Below, piece after piece: positions 1-7,963 of a DNA stretch of 64,000 nucleotides. The DNA is from Clostridia bacterium (lineage in GTDB: Bacteria > Bacillota > Clostridia > Oscillospirales > CAG-272), in the NCBI GenBank assembly GCA_017472255.1, contig JAFUQU010000038.1, positions 124,001 through 188,000 of the forward strand, written 5' to 3'. Both the position numbers and the translations under genes were made by a program. The first letter of the stretch is position 1. Each line of letters opens with the position of its first letter. The notes beneath the pieces are model-generated. The model was not told where the DNA came from. It ran no database searches and saw nothing but the letters and a program-made list of their open reading frames with translations.

Positions 1-17
1 GCAGCCCGGCGGCTGCC
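1..17. terminator. GC-rich hairpin downstream of spoVM, cut by window edge
   Basis: The stem gcagcc/ggctgc with loop cggc lies 7 bases after the spoVM stop codon. On the plus strand it is followed by a T-rich stretch; on the minus strand the bases where a T-tract would lie are outside the window. It is the likely end of the long minus-strand operon, but this cannot be completed here. Confidence 0.4.
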
Positions 18-24
18 CGTATTT

Positions 25-102
25 TTACTTTTTGCGTATTTTGAATATTCTGCGCAGAAGCGGCGCAAACAGCCTCGGCGACTTCATGACTACAATTTTC
101 AT
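25..102 (-). CDS. spoVM: Stage V sporulation protein SpoVM (25 aa)
   Basis: A 25-codon gene encodes a short amphipathic, very basic peptide beginning MKIVVMKSPR and ending in KIRKK. In the SpoVM family the peptide is an amphipathic helix that recognises the convex forespore membrane and anchors the SpoIVA coat ATPase. The features seen here match: length (26 aa in B. subtilis), Lys2, Lys7 and above all Pro9, which is important for membrane insertion. A GAAAGG ribosome-binding site lies about 12 nt upstream. Its position downstream of thiN at the end of the prkC-rsgA-thiN operon is the same as in B. subtilis. The hairpin at 1-17 follows it directly. The call rests on context plus the Pro9/Lys pattern, because 25 residues alone would be weak evidence. 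Confidence 0.82.
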   Translation of the reverse strand: MKIVVMKSPRLFAPLLRRIFKIRKK

Positions 103-171
103 AATCGACCCATTCCTTTCACAAAGCCGTGAAAATTCCCCGGCTTACTACAGGATATGCGCCCGATATGC

Positions 172-201
172 GGATTGCTAATCCCATGGGATTGTCAATC
201 C
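172..201 (-). promoter_or_regulatory. Stem-loop overlapping the thiN stop codon
   Basis: An inverted repeat with an inner arm AATCCC/GGGATT (180-193) and an outer arm GGATTG/CAATCC (172-177 and 196-201), separated by a 2-nt internal loop, spans the thiN stop. No T-tract follows in the transcribed direction, so it is more likely an mRNA processing or stability element between thiN and spoVM than a terminator. Confidence 0.35.
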
Positions 202-845
202 CTGCTCTCGATGACCAGCATCACACCCCGCTCCAGCGTAATCTCCGCGTGGTCGGCGGTGATTTCGTTGCTTACCGCGTAGGAATAGCGCCGGGTCAGC
301 TCAACCCGGTCGAGGGGATAATAAACGCCCTGAATCGATACGCCCTCGCAGCGGTCGGTCAGCGAAACCAGCGATACATATTTATATCCCCGCTCCACGC
401 TCATGCGCACAGCCCCGCCGCCGCTTTTCAGCAGCCGCACCCGATTGCGTCCGTCGGTTATGACGCAGGACGCGCCGTGATCGTGGATATACTCCAGCAG
501 GAACACGGTGGACAGCGTGTGATCCAGCCGTCCGCCCAGCCCGCCGATGATGTACAAAGCGTTCGCCCCACGCTCCAGCGCGGTGTCCACCGCCAGCTGC
601 GTGTCGGTATCGTCCTTGATGGGCGAAACGATGATCTTCTCCAACTCATCCAGCTCCCGCTCGGAAAACCGCGAGCGGTCGAGGGAGTCCAGATCGCCCA
701 GCAGCAGATCGGGCTTCACGCCCAATCTGCGCGCGGTGCTGTAACCGCTGTCAGCAGCGACGACGAAGGAGCCGGGCGGCATTCCCAGCTCAACCGCCGA
801 TTCGGCGAACACCTGCCCGCCGGTGAAAATTGTACAGTCTTTCAT
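195..845 (-). CDS. thiN: Thiamine pyrophosphokinase (ThiN)
   Basis: Transfers pyrophosphate from ATP to thiamine to make the cofactor thiamine diphosphate in the cytoplasm. The protein carries the family signatures LLLGDLDSL (substrate/metal-binding Asp residues), SPIKDDTDTQLA and GGLGGRLDHTL, and its length of about 216 aa is typical. The chosen ATG at 845 overlaps the rsgA stop as ATGA, implying translational coupling; a TTG at 857 in the same frame is a possible alternative. In B. subtilis the same gene lies in this cluster, but there rpe separates it from rsgA; rpe is absent here. Confidence 0.93.
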   Translation of the reverse strand: MKDCTIFTGGQVFAESAVELGMPPGSFVVAADSGYSTARRLGVKPDLLLGDLDSLDRSRFSERELDELEKIIVSPIKDDTDTQLAVDTALERGANALYIIGGLGGRLDHTLSTVFLLEYIHDHGASCVITDGRNRVRLLKSGGGAVRMSVERGYKYVSLVSLTDRCEGVSIQGVYYPLDRVELTRRYSYAVSNEITADHAEITLERGVMLVIESRD

Positions 846-1867
846 TTTCTGTCCCAATCATGCTTGTTTTTCAATACTTCATAGAACGCCAGATAGCTCT
901 CGTGGCGTTCCTTTGGAATTTCGCCGTTCTTCACCGCTTCCAGCAGCGCGCAGCCCTCTTCCTTAGTGTGGGTACACTTGGTATATCGGCAGCGGCCGAT
1001 GTACGGCTCAAATTCCCGGAACACGTAGGGCAGATCGTCCTTCGTGTAAAAATCGTACTGGACAAAATCCAGCATACTGAATCCGGGCGTATCGGCAATA
1101 TAGCCGGACGCCCCTTCGCCAAACTGCCGGTCGAGGGGGTACAGCTCGATATGCCGAGTGGTGTGCTTTCCGCGGGCGGTTTTGGCGCTGATTTCGCCTG
1201 TAGTCAGCCCCAGCGACGGGAACAGCCGGTTCATCAGCGTGGATTTGCCCACGCCGGACGCCCCCGCGAAGGCTGACACCTTGTCCGCGTTCTGCCGAAT
1301 AAAGTTCTCCAACGCACTGCCGTCCATGCCTTCGCCCTCGATGAAAACATCGAAGCCGCATTTGCGGTAAAGCGCCGCGTATTCCTCCGCCGCGTCAGGC
1401 GCCAGATCGGCTTTGGTGATGATGATCACCGGCGACAGCTTCTTGTATTCGGCGATGGTAATCAGCTTGTCGATGGTCTGGAGAATCGGCTGAGGCTTCG
1501 CCGCCGCAAAGACCACGAACAGCAGGTCAAGATTGGCCATGGGCGGACGAATCAGCTCATTCTTACGGGGCAGCACCTCGTCGATGAGAACGCCCGCGTC
1601 GGCTTCCTCCGTATCCCGCTTGGCGTGAGACGCCCGAGCATCCCGATCGCCCGCCAGCATCAGCTCCGTATCGACGCGCACCGTCACATTGTCGCCAGCC
1701 AGCAGCGTCAGCTTCTCATGGCGGAAAACACCCCGCCCTTTACAGAGCAGGATGTCTCCCTCCAGCGGCAGCTCGCAGCGCAGCTTGTCCGCGTCCCCGG
1801 CATTCAGGCGAATCGAATAAAGACCGCCTACGCCCTTGATTATTTTTCCGTTTACTTTCAGTTCCAT
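842..1867 (-). CDS. rsgA: Ribosome small-subunit-dependent GTPase RsgA
   Basis: Circularly permuted GTPase that helps late maturation of the 30S subunit. An N-terminal OB-fold (about residues 1-75) is followed by G motifs in permuted order: TKAD (G4), GASGVGKST (G1/P-loop) and DTPGFS (G3). A C-terminal zinc-binding pattern CRYTKCTH...C follows. At 341 aa it is slightly longer than the family average; there is a Lys/Asp/Arg-rich insert around residues 75-95. A GGGAAG ribosome-binding site lies 6 nt before the ATG. It sits 15 nt after prkC and overlaps thiN by 4 nt, so it is part of the same transcript. Confidence 0.95.
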   Translation of the reverse strand: MELKVNGKIIKGVGGLYSIRLNAGDADKLRCELPLEGDILLCKGRGVFRHEKLTLLAGDNVTVRVDTELMLAGDRDARASHAKRDTEEADAGVLIDEVLPRKNELIRPPMANLDLLFVVFAAAKPQPILQTIDKLITIAEYKKLSPVIIITKADLAPDAAEEYAALYRKCGFDVFIEGEGMDGSALENFIRQNADKVSAFAGASGVGKSTLMNRLFPSLGLTTGEISAKTARGKHTTRHIELYPLDRQFGEGASGYIADTPGFSMLDFVQYDFYTKDDLPYVFREFEPYIGRCRYTKCTHTKEEGCALLEAVKNGEIPKERHESYLAFYEVLKNKHDWDRK

Positions 1868-1882
1868 ATGATACTTCCCGTG

Positions 1883-3691
1883 TCAGATTCCCGGACCGGG
1901 TCTGGTCGTCTCTGCCGGAGCTTCGGTGGTAACATCCGGCTCTGGCTCAGGCTCGAGTTCGGGCGAAGCTGTTGTCTCCACCGGCTCCGGGCCAAGGCTC
2001 ATCACAAAGTCTACCTTCGTGCCCACCGGTGTCTGCGCATCAATCACACGGCTCTGCTTGATCACGCAGCCCTTGGGCATCGTCACAGAGTATTCCCAAG
2101 TCACGTTCCCCAGCTTCAGCCCGGCTTCATTCAGCCTGCTCATCACCGTCGCCTCGTCGTTGCCGACGAAATTGGGCATCTTCACATAGGTCACATTCTG
2201 TCCGCTGCTGACCACCAGCGTCACCTTGTCGCCGGCTTTCATCGTAGTGCCCGGTGCGGGATCGGTGCGGATCACGTAGCCTTCCATGATATAATCGTGC
2301 GGCTCGCTGACTTCCTCGGGAATCAAACCCAGCTCATTGCGAAGCTCGATCTTGACGTCCCGGGCATCCTGATAAGCATAATCGGGCAGCTCGCAGGTTT
2401 CCGCGCCCCAGCAGACCTTGAGGGTCAACTCGCACAGCTGCTTGTCCGGAATAACCTTGCGCTTCTCGTTGGGCAGCGGATCCTGCCCGATGATCACGTT
2501 GCGGTCGTAGGCGGGGTCATTGACATACTCCACCTCCACGATATAATACTGGCTTTCCAGCCGGGCTTCCAGATCGGCGCTGTAGATAACGTCGGTGAAA
2601 TCCGGAACGGTGATCTGTATGGAGTTGTCGGTGGTAGTCACCTCAAACAGCTTCATCAGAACTACCACGGCACTGATGCAGCACACGATCAGAAACGCCG
2701 TCGCCACACCGGCGATTACCGGGAACATGGAGCGGCTGGCACGCTGGGGAGGCGTCAGCTTCTTCACGTTGGCGGGTGTCTGCGAACCCACATTCACCGT
2801 ACTGCTGCCTGTGGACGTATCATGCCGGGGCATTTTGAAGACGGTGCGGGGATTGCTCTTGACCTGCGCCACATGACGAAGCATCTGGGTCGCGCTCTGG
2901 AAGCGGTTGTCCGGGCTCTTTTCCATGGCGCCGATGATAATCTGTTCCAGACCGATGGGAAGGTTGGGATTGATCTCGCGGGGAGGCTTGGGCTGATTCT
3001 TCACCTGCATGATAGCCACCGTAACCGGGCTGTCTGCCACGAAGGGCAGCTTGCCGGTGGCCATTTCGTACATGGTTACGCCCAGCGAATAGATATCGCT
3101 GCGGCGGTCGATCTGCTTGCCCGAAGCCTGCTCGGGGCTGATATAGAAAACGGTGCCGATGGCTTTATCGGTCATTGTGACCGTCTCAGCGTTGGGCAGC
3201 TTGGCGATGCCGAAGTCCGCCACCTTGATGACGCCGTTCTTCAGCATCATAATATTCTGCGGCTTGATGTCTCTGTGGACGATGCCCTTGGCGTGAGCGT
3301 GCTCCAGCGCCAGCAGAATCTGCTCGGTGATATTCATGATTTCATGGAAGCTGAGAACGCCCTTCTTCAGGATATAATTCTTGAGGGTAATGCCCTCCAC
3401 CAGCTCCATGACGATATATTTCAGGTTGTCCTTCACCGATACGTCGTAAATGTTGACGATGTTAGGATGGGACAGCATGGCGACCGCCTTGCTCTCGTTG
3501 ATAAAGCGCTTGACCGCCTGCTGATCGTTGTTGATGTCGTCCTTGAGCATCTTCACCGCCACATTGCGGCGCATCAGCATATCGATGGCCTCGAAGACCA
3601 CCGCCATGCCGCCGATACCGATCACCTTGATGATCCGGTACCGCTTGTCAAAGACCTGACCTACATATTTTTCAAAGGAATCCATCGTCAC
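1883..3691 (-). CDS. prkC: Membrane Ser/Thr protein kinase with PASTA domains (PrkC/Stk1)
   Basis: Hanks-type kinase that senses peptidoglycan fragments or lipid II through extracellular PASTA repeats and controls growth, wall synthesis and germination in related bacteria. The kinase domain spans about residues 15-275: glycine loop GIGGMA, Lys47 in AVKML, HRDIKPQN around 139-146, DFG at 159-161 and the activation-loop end ISPEQ. One membrane segment lies at about 323-348. Three PASTA-like repeats follow (about 360-575), then a Glu/Pro/Thr-rich tail. GTG is taken as the start because GGAGG lies 8 nt upstream; the internal ATG two codons later is 14 nt away. It directly follows its antagonist phosphatase (5-nt gap). 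Confidence 0.95.
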   Translation of the reverse strand: MTMDSFEKYVGQVFDKRYRIIKVIGIGGMAVVFEAIDMLMRRNVAVKMLKDDINNDQQAVKRFINESKAVAMLSHPNIVNIYDVSVKDNLKYIVMELVEGITLKNYILKKGVLSFHEIMNITEQILLALEHAHAKGIVHRDIKPQNIMMLKNGVIKVADFGIAKLPNAETVTMTDKAIGTVFYISPEQASGKQIDRRSDIYSLGVTMYEMATGKLPFVADSPVTVAIMQVKNQPKPPREINPNLPIGLEQIIIGAMEKSPDNRFQSATQMLRHVAQVKSNPRTVFKMPRHDTSTGSSTVNVGSQTPANVKKLTPPQRASRSMFPVIAGVATAFLIVCCISAVVVLMKLFEVTTTDNSIQITVPDFTDVIYSADLEARLESQYYIVEVEYVNDPAYDRNVIIGQDPLPNEKRKVIPDKQLCELTLKVCWGAETCELPDYAYQDARDVKIELRNELGLIPEEVSEPHDYIMEGYVIRTDPAPGTTMKAGDKVTLVVSSGQNVTYVKMPNFVGNDEATVMSRLNEAGLKLGNVTWEYSVTMPKGCVIKQSRVIDAQTPVGTKVDFVMSLGPEPVETTASPELEPEPEPDVTTEAPAETTRPGPGI

Positions 3692-3696
3692 CGGTT

Positions 3697-4530
3697 TTAC
3701 CTCCGCGCGGTATGCGCCGCATCATCCGCGCCGGTATATTTGACCAGCACGGCGGTGATGTTATCGGGACCGCCCGCGGCGTTCGCCGCTTCGATCAGAC
3801 GCTCGGTTTTGTCGGAAAGCTCGCCGTCCACATCAGTCACCACATCGATATCCAAATCGGAGGAGATGATCGAATAGATATCCTCCGGCAGCAGCTGTCC
3901 GGACAGACCGTCGGAACAGAGCAGCAGATAACACATATCCAGGCTCGACAAATCCACCGAGAAAATATCGGTCTCCAGTTCGCTGCGGATGCCCACCGCC
4001 CGGGTAATGCGGTTGCGGTAAGGATGCGTGCGGGCGTCCTCCACCGACAGTGAGCCGCTGTCAATCAAATGCTGTACATAGGAGTGATCGTGGGTAATTT
4101 GTGTGATGGTATTGTCCGAAATCAGGTAGAGACGGCTGTCGCCCACATTCACAACGTAGACGATATCGTCGCATACTAGGGCAGCCACCAGCGTGGTTCC
4201 CATGCCCTGATAATCGGCGGAGCTTTGGGATTTCCGGTAGACTGCTATGTTCGCATCGTGCGCCGCGTTGTCGAGAATGACGCAGGCGTCGTCGCTGGTG
4301 ATTTTAAGTATTCCCTCCGAGGATATTTTGGGCGCGGCATACCGTGCCACCTTGTCCACAAAGACGCGGGTCGCACACTCACTGGCCACATTGCCGCTTT
4401 TCGCGCCGCCCATGCCGTCGCAGACGACACAGAGCGTGGAATTCCTGCACAGGCTGTGTATGATATAATTATCCTGATTGGCAGCGCGCACCTTTCCGGT
4501 GTCGCTTTTACCGTAAAAATACATTTCCAC
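3697..4530 (-). CDS. prpC: PP2C-family protein phosphatase (PrpC/Stp)
   Basis: Mn/Mg-dependent Ser/Thr phosphatase that reverses PrkC phosphorylation. Motifs seen are the N-terminal KVRAANQDN, metal-binding CDGMGG, GMGTTLVAAL, NVGDSR, LLCSDGLSGQL and GPDNITAVLV, in the order expected for PP2C. The length of 277 aa is somewhat above the usual 245-255 aa. GTG at 4530 is chosen because GAGAGG lies about 8 nt upstream; an ATG two codons later is possible. It is the first gene of a sub-operon with its own promoter at 4581-4609, upstream of prkC, rsgA, thiN and spoVM. Confidence 0.94.
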   Translation of the reverse strand: MEMYFYGKSDTGKVRAANQDNYIIHSLCRNSTLCVVCDGMGGAKSGNVASECATRVFVDKVARYAAPKISSEGILKITSDDACVILDNAAHDANIAVYRKSQSSADYQGMGTTLVAALVCDDIVYVVNVGDSRLYLISDNTITQITHDHSYVQHLIDSGSLSVEDARTHPYRNRITRAVGIRSELETDIFSVDLSSLDMCYLLLCSDGLSGQLLPEDIYSIISSDLDIDVVTDVDGELSDKTERLIEAANAAGGPDNITAVLVKYTGADDAAHTARR

Positions 4531-4580
4531 GAATCCATCCTCTCTTATGGGGAGATACCGATTATACGGGGCTTATATAT

Positions 4581-4609
4581 ATTATATTCCATTTATATGA
4601 ATCTGTAAA
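4581..4609 (-). promoter_or_regulatory. Sigma-A promoter for prpC-prkC-rsgA-thiN-spoVM
   Basis: On the minus strand TTTACA (4604-4609) and TATAAT (4581-4586) are separated by 17 bp, leaving a leader of about 45 nt before the GTG start of prpC. This lets the signalling half of the cluster be transcribed independently of the yicC promoter. Confidence 0.75.
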
Positions 4610-4647
4610 GTCTCTTCATGCGATCGGGTAAAAAATAAACACTCTGT

Positions 4648-5742
4648 TCAATTTTCATCAACATTTTCCGACGCCGCGTCACCTGCCAGCTTCGCCCGGC
4701 GCAGCTGACCGCAGGAGGCGTTGATGTCCGCACCCAGCTTGCGTCGCACCGTCGCGTTGATGCCGTTTTTCTCCAGCACCTGGGAGAAGCGCTTCACCGC
4801 GTCCTGCGAGGAGCGCACAAAGCCGGTCTCGGCAACCTCGTTCACCGGAATCAGATTCACATGAATCGGGAAGGGCTGGGAATTCCGCAAAAGTCCGTGA
4901 CGCAGGGTGTTCGCCAGACGCTGGGCATAGTCGGGAGAATCATTCTTCCCGGCAATCAGCGTATACTCAAAGGATATCCGCCGTCCCGTAACGGCGAAAT
5001 AGCGGCGGCAGGCTTCCAGCAGCTCGGCAATCTTCCACTTGTTGTTCACCGGCATGATGGACGAGCGGGTCTCATCGTCGGCGGCATGGAGAGAGATGGA
5101 CAGCGTGATTTGCAGATCATGCTTCGCCAGCTCGTCGATCTTGTCCACCAGTCCACAGGTGGACAGCGAAATATGGCGGCTGCCGATGTTCAGACCATTG
5201 GGGTCGCCCACCAGCGACAGGAATTTCAGCACATTGTCGAAGTTATCCAGCGGCTCGCCGATGCCCATCATCACGATGTTGGAAATCCGCTCGCCCATAT
5301 TCCGTTCGGCGGCGATGACCTGTCCAAGCAGCTCGGAAGGCGTCAGCCGGCGCACCAGTCCGCCGATGGTGGACGCGCAGAAGCGGCAGCCCATGGGGCA
5401 GCCCACCTCGCTGGAGATGCAGATCGTGTTGCCATGCTTGTAGCGCATGAACACGCTCTCGATCACGTTGCCGTCCCACAGCCCGAACAGATACTTCACC
5501 GTTCCGTCCAGCTTCGACACCAGCTTCTGTTCCACGGTTGGCAGATTGACGACGGCGCGCTCCGCCAGAGTCTCCCGCAGTTTTTTCGATAGGTTGGTCA
5601 TCTCGTCCAGAGACGCGCCTTTGTGCATCCATGCAAAAATCTGCTTCGCCCGGTATTTCGGCTCACCAAGGGAGGCGAGAAATTCCTCCAGCTCGGGAAT
5701 ATTCATGCTGAGCAGATCGGCTCTGCCGTTGATTTCGATCAT
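4648..5742 (-). CDS. rlmN: Dual-specificity 23S rRNA/tRNA adenine-C2 methyltransferase RlmN
   Basis: Radical-SAM enzyme that methylates C2 of A2503 in 23S rRNA and A37 in some tRNAs. The 4Fe-4S triad CPMGCRFC is present, as are GMGEPLDNFDNV, the substrate-binding segment EYTLIAGKND, and a C-terminal ADINASCGQL containing the methyl-carrier cysteine. The length of 364 aa is typical. Its start lies 9 nt after the rsmB stop with an AGGA ribosome-binding site. Presence of the second conserved Cys in SCGQL argues for an active enzyme. Confidence 0.96.
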   Translation of the reverse strand: MIEINGRADLLSMNIPELEEFLASLGEPKYRAKQIFAWMHKGASLDEMTNLSKKLRETLAERAVVNLPTVEQKLVSKLDGTVKYLFGLWDGNVIESVFMRYKHGNTICISSEVGCPMGCRFCASTIGGLVRRLTPSELLGQVIAAERNMGERISNIVMMGIGEPLDNFDNVLKFLSLVGDPNGLNIGSRHISLSTCGLVDKIDELAKHDLQITLSISLHAADDETRSSIMPVNNKWKIAELLEACRRYFAVTGRRISFEYTLIAGKNDSPDYAQRLANTLRHGLLRNSQPFPIHVNLIPVNEVAETGFVRSSQDAVKRFSQVLEKNGINATVRRKLGADINASCGQLRRAKLAGDAASENVDEN

Positions 5743-5751
5743 ATGTCCATC

Positions 5752-7095
5752 CTACTTTATACGAGTAAATTTAGCAATAAAAAATCCGTCGGTGCCGTGG
5801 ATATGCGGCAGCAGCATACACTGTCCATCCGGGAAGGAAAGCTCTCCCAAATTAAAACCTGCGGGCGCGTATGTGTAATCGGAAGTCTCCCGGAGGAAGC
5901 TCTCCACCACCCGTTCGTTTTCGTCTTTGTTCAGCGTGCAGGTCGTGTAGCAGAGGGTTCCGCCCACCTTCACATAGCGCGCCGCCACTTTGAGAATCGA
6001 CAGCTGCGTCATCGGCAGACCGCAGATATCCGACGAGCTTTTATAACGAATCTCCGGCTTCTTAGCAATCACGCCCAGTCCGGAGCAAGGGGCGTCGCAA
6101 ATCACGACGTCCGCGCTTTCGTACAGTGTCTCGTCGGGAACCATACCGTTCTTTTCGGCCACGGTCAGGATGGAGATGCCCATCTTCGCCGCGCCCGATT
6201 CAACCAGCGACAGCTTGTTTTTGTGCAGATCGAAGCTCATAATCCGCCCCCGGTTCTCCATCAGCATGGCGGCGGAAAAGCTCTTGCCGCCGGGACAGGC
6301 ACAGGTGTCGATAACCGTCTGTCCGGGACAGGGATCGGCAGCCATCACCGCCAGCTGGGAGGCTTCATCCTGCACGAACACCTCGCCGGACGCGATCAGC
6401 GCCGACACGGACTCAGGCAGGGTCTTTCCGGTCAGCCGCACGCCAAAGGGCGAAATCGACGTGGGAACGGCTTCCACACCGGCTTCACGCAGCTTGTCCA
6501 TCAGCGCATCGCGAGTGATTTTCAGCGTATTGACCCGCAGCGTCACGTCGGGCTGCACAGACATTGCTTCCAGCAGCTCACCGACATTCTCCACAGAACG
6601 AATCAGAGCTTGAATCACATCCTCGCTGCATGAATAGCGTACCGAAAAATAATGCAGAAGATTGCTTTCATCGGGATATTCCAGCTTCTTCCGTCCCATG
6701 CCGCGCAGGAATCCCCGCAGCACCGCGTTGACAAAGGAAGCCGCCCTCGGCTTTACCCGCTTGGCAAGGATGACGCTTTCGTTCACCGCCGCACTCTCAG
6801 GGATGCGGTCGAGGTAGATCAGCTGATACAGTCCCAGCCGCAGCAAGGTCAGCACCTCGGGGTCCAGCGTATCCAGCGGCTTCGCGGAGAAACGGGACAG
6901 GAAATAATCCAAGGTGATGCGCCGCTCGATGACGCCGTAGACCAGCGTGGTATAAAGCCCGCGCTCAGCACCCTCCAGCCCAAAGCGGCGAATGGTGGAA
7001 TCGATTTCAAGATTGGAATAGCGCTTGTCCTTCTCGCAGCGAAGCAGGGAGCTGTAAGCCGCGAAGCGGGCGCTCTGTTTGTTGTTTTCAGTCAT
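5752..7095 (-). CDS. rsmB: 16S rRNA cytosine-967 C5 methyltransferase RsmB
   Basis: S-adenosylmethionine-dependent m5C methyltransferase for 16S rRNA. An N-terminal NusB-like RNA-binding domain (about residues 1-135) is followed by a Rossmann methyltransferase domain. The SAM loop ACPGGKS, the motif-IV DAPCSGLGVI with its Cys, and the nucleophile region CYTTCTLNKDENE are visible. The length of 447 aa is normal. It is separated by 12 nt from yugP upstream and 9 nt from rlmN downstream. Confidence 0.95.
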   Translation of the reverse strand: MTENNKQSARFAAYSSLLRCEKDKRYSNLEIDSTIRRFGLEGAERGLYTTLVYGVIERRITLDYFLSRFSAKPLDTLDPEVLTLLRLGLYQLIYLDRIPESAAVNESVILAKRVKPRAASFVNAVLRGFLRGMGRKKLEYPDESNLLHYFSVRYSCSEDVIQALIRSVENVGELLEAMSVQPDVTLRVNTLKITRDALMDKLREAGVEAVPTSISPFGVRLTGKTLPESVSALIASGEVFVQDEASQLAVMAADPCPGQTVIDTCACPGGKSFSAAMLMENRGRIMSFDLHKNKLSLVESGAAKMGISILTVAEKNGMVPDETLYESADVVICDAPCSGLGVIAKKPEIRYKSSSDICGLPMTQLSILKVAARYVKVGGTLCYTTCTLNKDENERVVESFLRETSDYTYAPAGFNLGELSFPDGQCMLLPHIHGTDGFFIAKFTRIK

Positions 7096-7107
7096 AAAGT
7101 CCTCGCA

Positions 7108-7803
7108 TTATCTGCGCCGTCTGCTTTGGGAAGCAATCAGAAGAATACGGATGAGGTTAGCCAGCGATACCGCCAGCGCCGCTACATAGGTCAGCGCGGC
7201 GGCAGTCAGAACCTTGCGGGCGCTTTTCAGGTCATCGCCGGACAGCCCTGCGCCCTCCAGCGCCTTCAGCGCGCGGGAACTGGCGTTGAATTCCACCGGC
7301 AGCGTCACCAGCTGGAACAGTGTGGACAGTCCGAAGGCAATCACGCCCACATAAGCGATAGCAGGAACCGACAGAAGAATGCCCAGCAGCACCAGCGGCA
7401 TGGCCAGATTGGAACCGATGTTGGTGATCGGAATGATGGCGGCGCGCAGCTTCATAGGGGAATAGCCCACCGCGTGCTGCACAGCGTGTCCCGCCTCGTG
7501 GGCGGCTACGCCCACAGCAGCGGCGGTTGAAGCGCCGTACACCGAATCGGACAGGTAAATCGTGTTATCCTTGGGGTTAAAGTGATCGGTCAGTTCGCCG
7601 GACACCTGAGCGATGCCCACATTCCGCAGACCGTTGGCGTCCAGAATCTGTCGGGCGCTGTCATAACCGGTCATGCCCCGGCTGCACGCTATTTTGGAAT
7701 AGCGTGTAAAGGTGGATTTCACGTTGTACTGCGCCCACATCGCCAGAATGACGGCGGGCAATACCAGCACAAAATAGGATAAATCGAACATAGAAATTAC
7801 CAT
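7108..7803 (-). CDS. yugP: YugP-type membrane neutral zinc metallopeptidase
   Basis: Putative membrane zinc protease of the YugP (Zn_peptidase_2) family. The zinc motif HEAGH lies near residue 113 in AAHEAGHAVQHAVGY; an N-terminal membrane segment and two or three hydrophobic stretches after the active site agree with the family, as does the 231-aa length. The substrate is unknown. The first ATG (7803) overlaps the end of a 48-codon upstream reading frame, while a second in-frame ATG at 7791 would also fit. Its place inside the fmt-rsmB segment differs from B. subtilis, where yugP is elsewhere. Confidence 0.85.
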   Translation of the reverse strand: MVISMFDLSYFVLVLPAVILAMWAQYNVKSTFTRYSKIACSRGMTGYDSARQILDANGLRNVGIAQVSGELTDHFNPKDNTIYLSDSVYGASTAAAVGVAAHEAGHAVQHAVGYSPMKLRAAIIPITNIGSNLAMPLVLLGILLSVPAIAYVGVIAFGLSTLFQLVTLPVEFNASSRALKALEGAGLSGDDLKSARKVLTAAALTYVAALAVSLANLIRILLIASQSRRRR

Positions 7804-7804
7804 G

Positions 7805-7945
7805 GCTTTCGCGTAGCGAAAGCTTCCTTATTAGGAATTTGTGGGTGGTTTTGCGTAGCAAAATCGCTGCTGCAAAGCAGCGAGAAGCCAATGCGTTTGA
7901 TATGCAAACACATAATTCCATGCGTGAAAAATATATTTTTCACGC
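7805..7945. repeat. Cluster of five consecutive hairpins between fmt and yugP
   Basis: The 160-bp gap is almost wholly built of inverted repeats. They are: 8-bp arms gctttcgc/gcgaaagc around GTA (7805-7823); 6-bp arms ttttgc/gcaaaa, again around GTA (7849-7863); a 7-bp stem closed by a GCAA tetraloop (7865-7882); gtttg/caaac (7895-7909); and a perfect 24-bp palindrome (7922-7945). The first two share the core gcgtagc. It resembles a REP/MITE-type intergenic palindromic element. A GTG-started 48-codon frame with GGAGG 7 nt upstream (7797-7943, minus) runs through it and ends over the yugP start. Confidence 0.6.
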
Positions 7946-7963
7946 TAGCCTCCGTAATAAAAA

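Noticed and set aside
1625..3877. 750-codon plus-strand open frame opposite prkC and prpC
   Set aside because: It is the mirror of high-GC codons of two well-supported genes; its translation has no recognisable motif, is His/Arg/Gln rich, and crosses the boundary between the two genes.
7661..7921. 86-codon minus-strand frame overlapping the yugP N-terminus
   Set aside because: It lacks a ribosome-binding site and lies out of frame with yugP, whose HEAGH domain is well supported.
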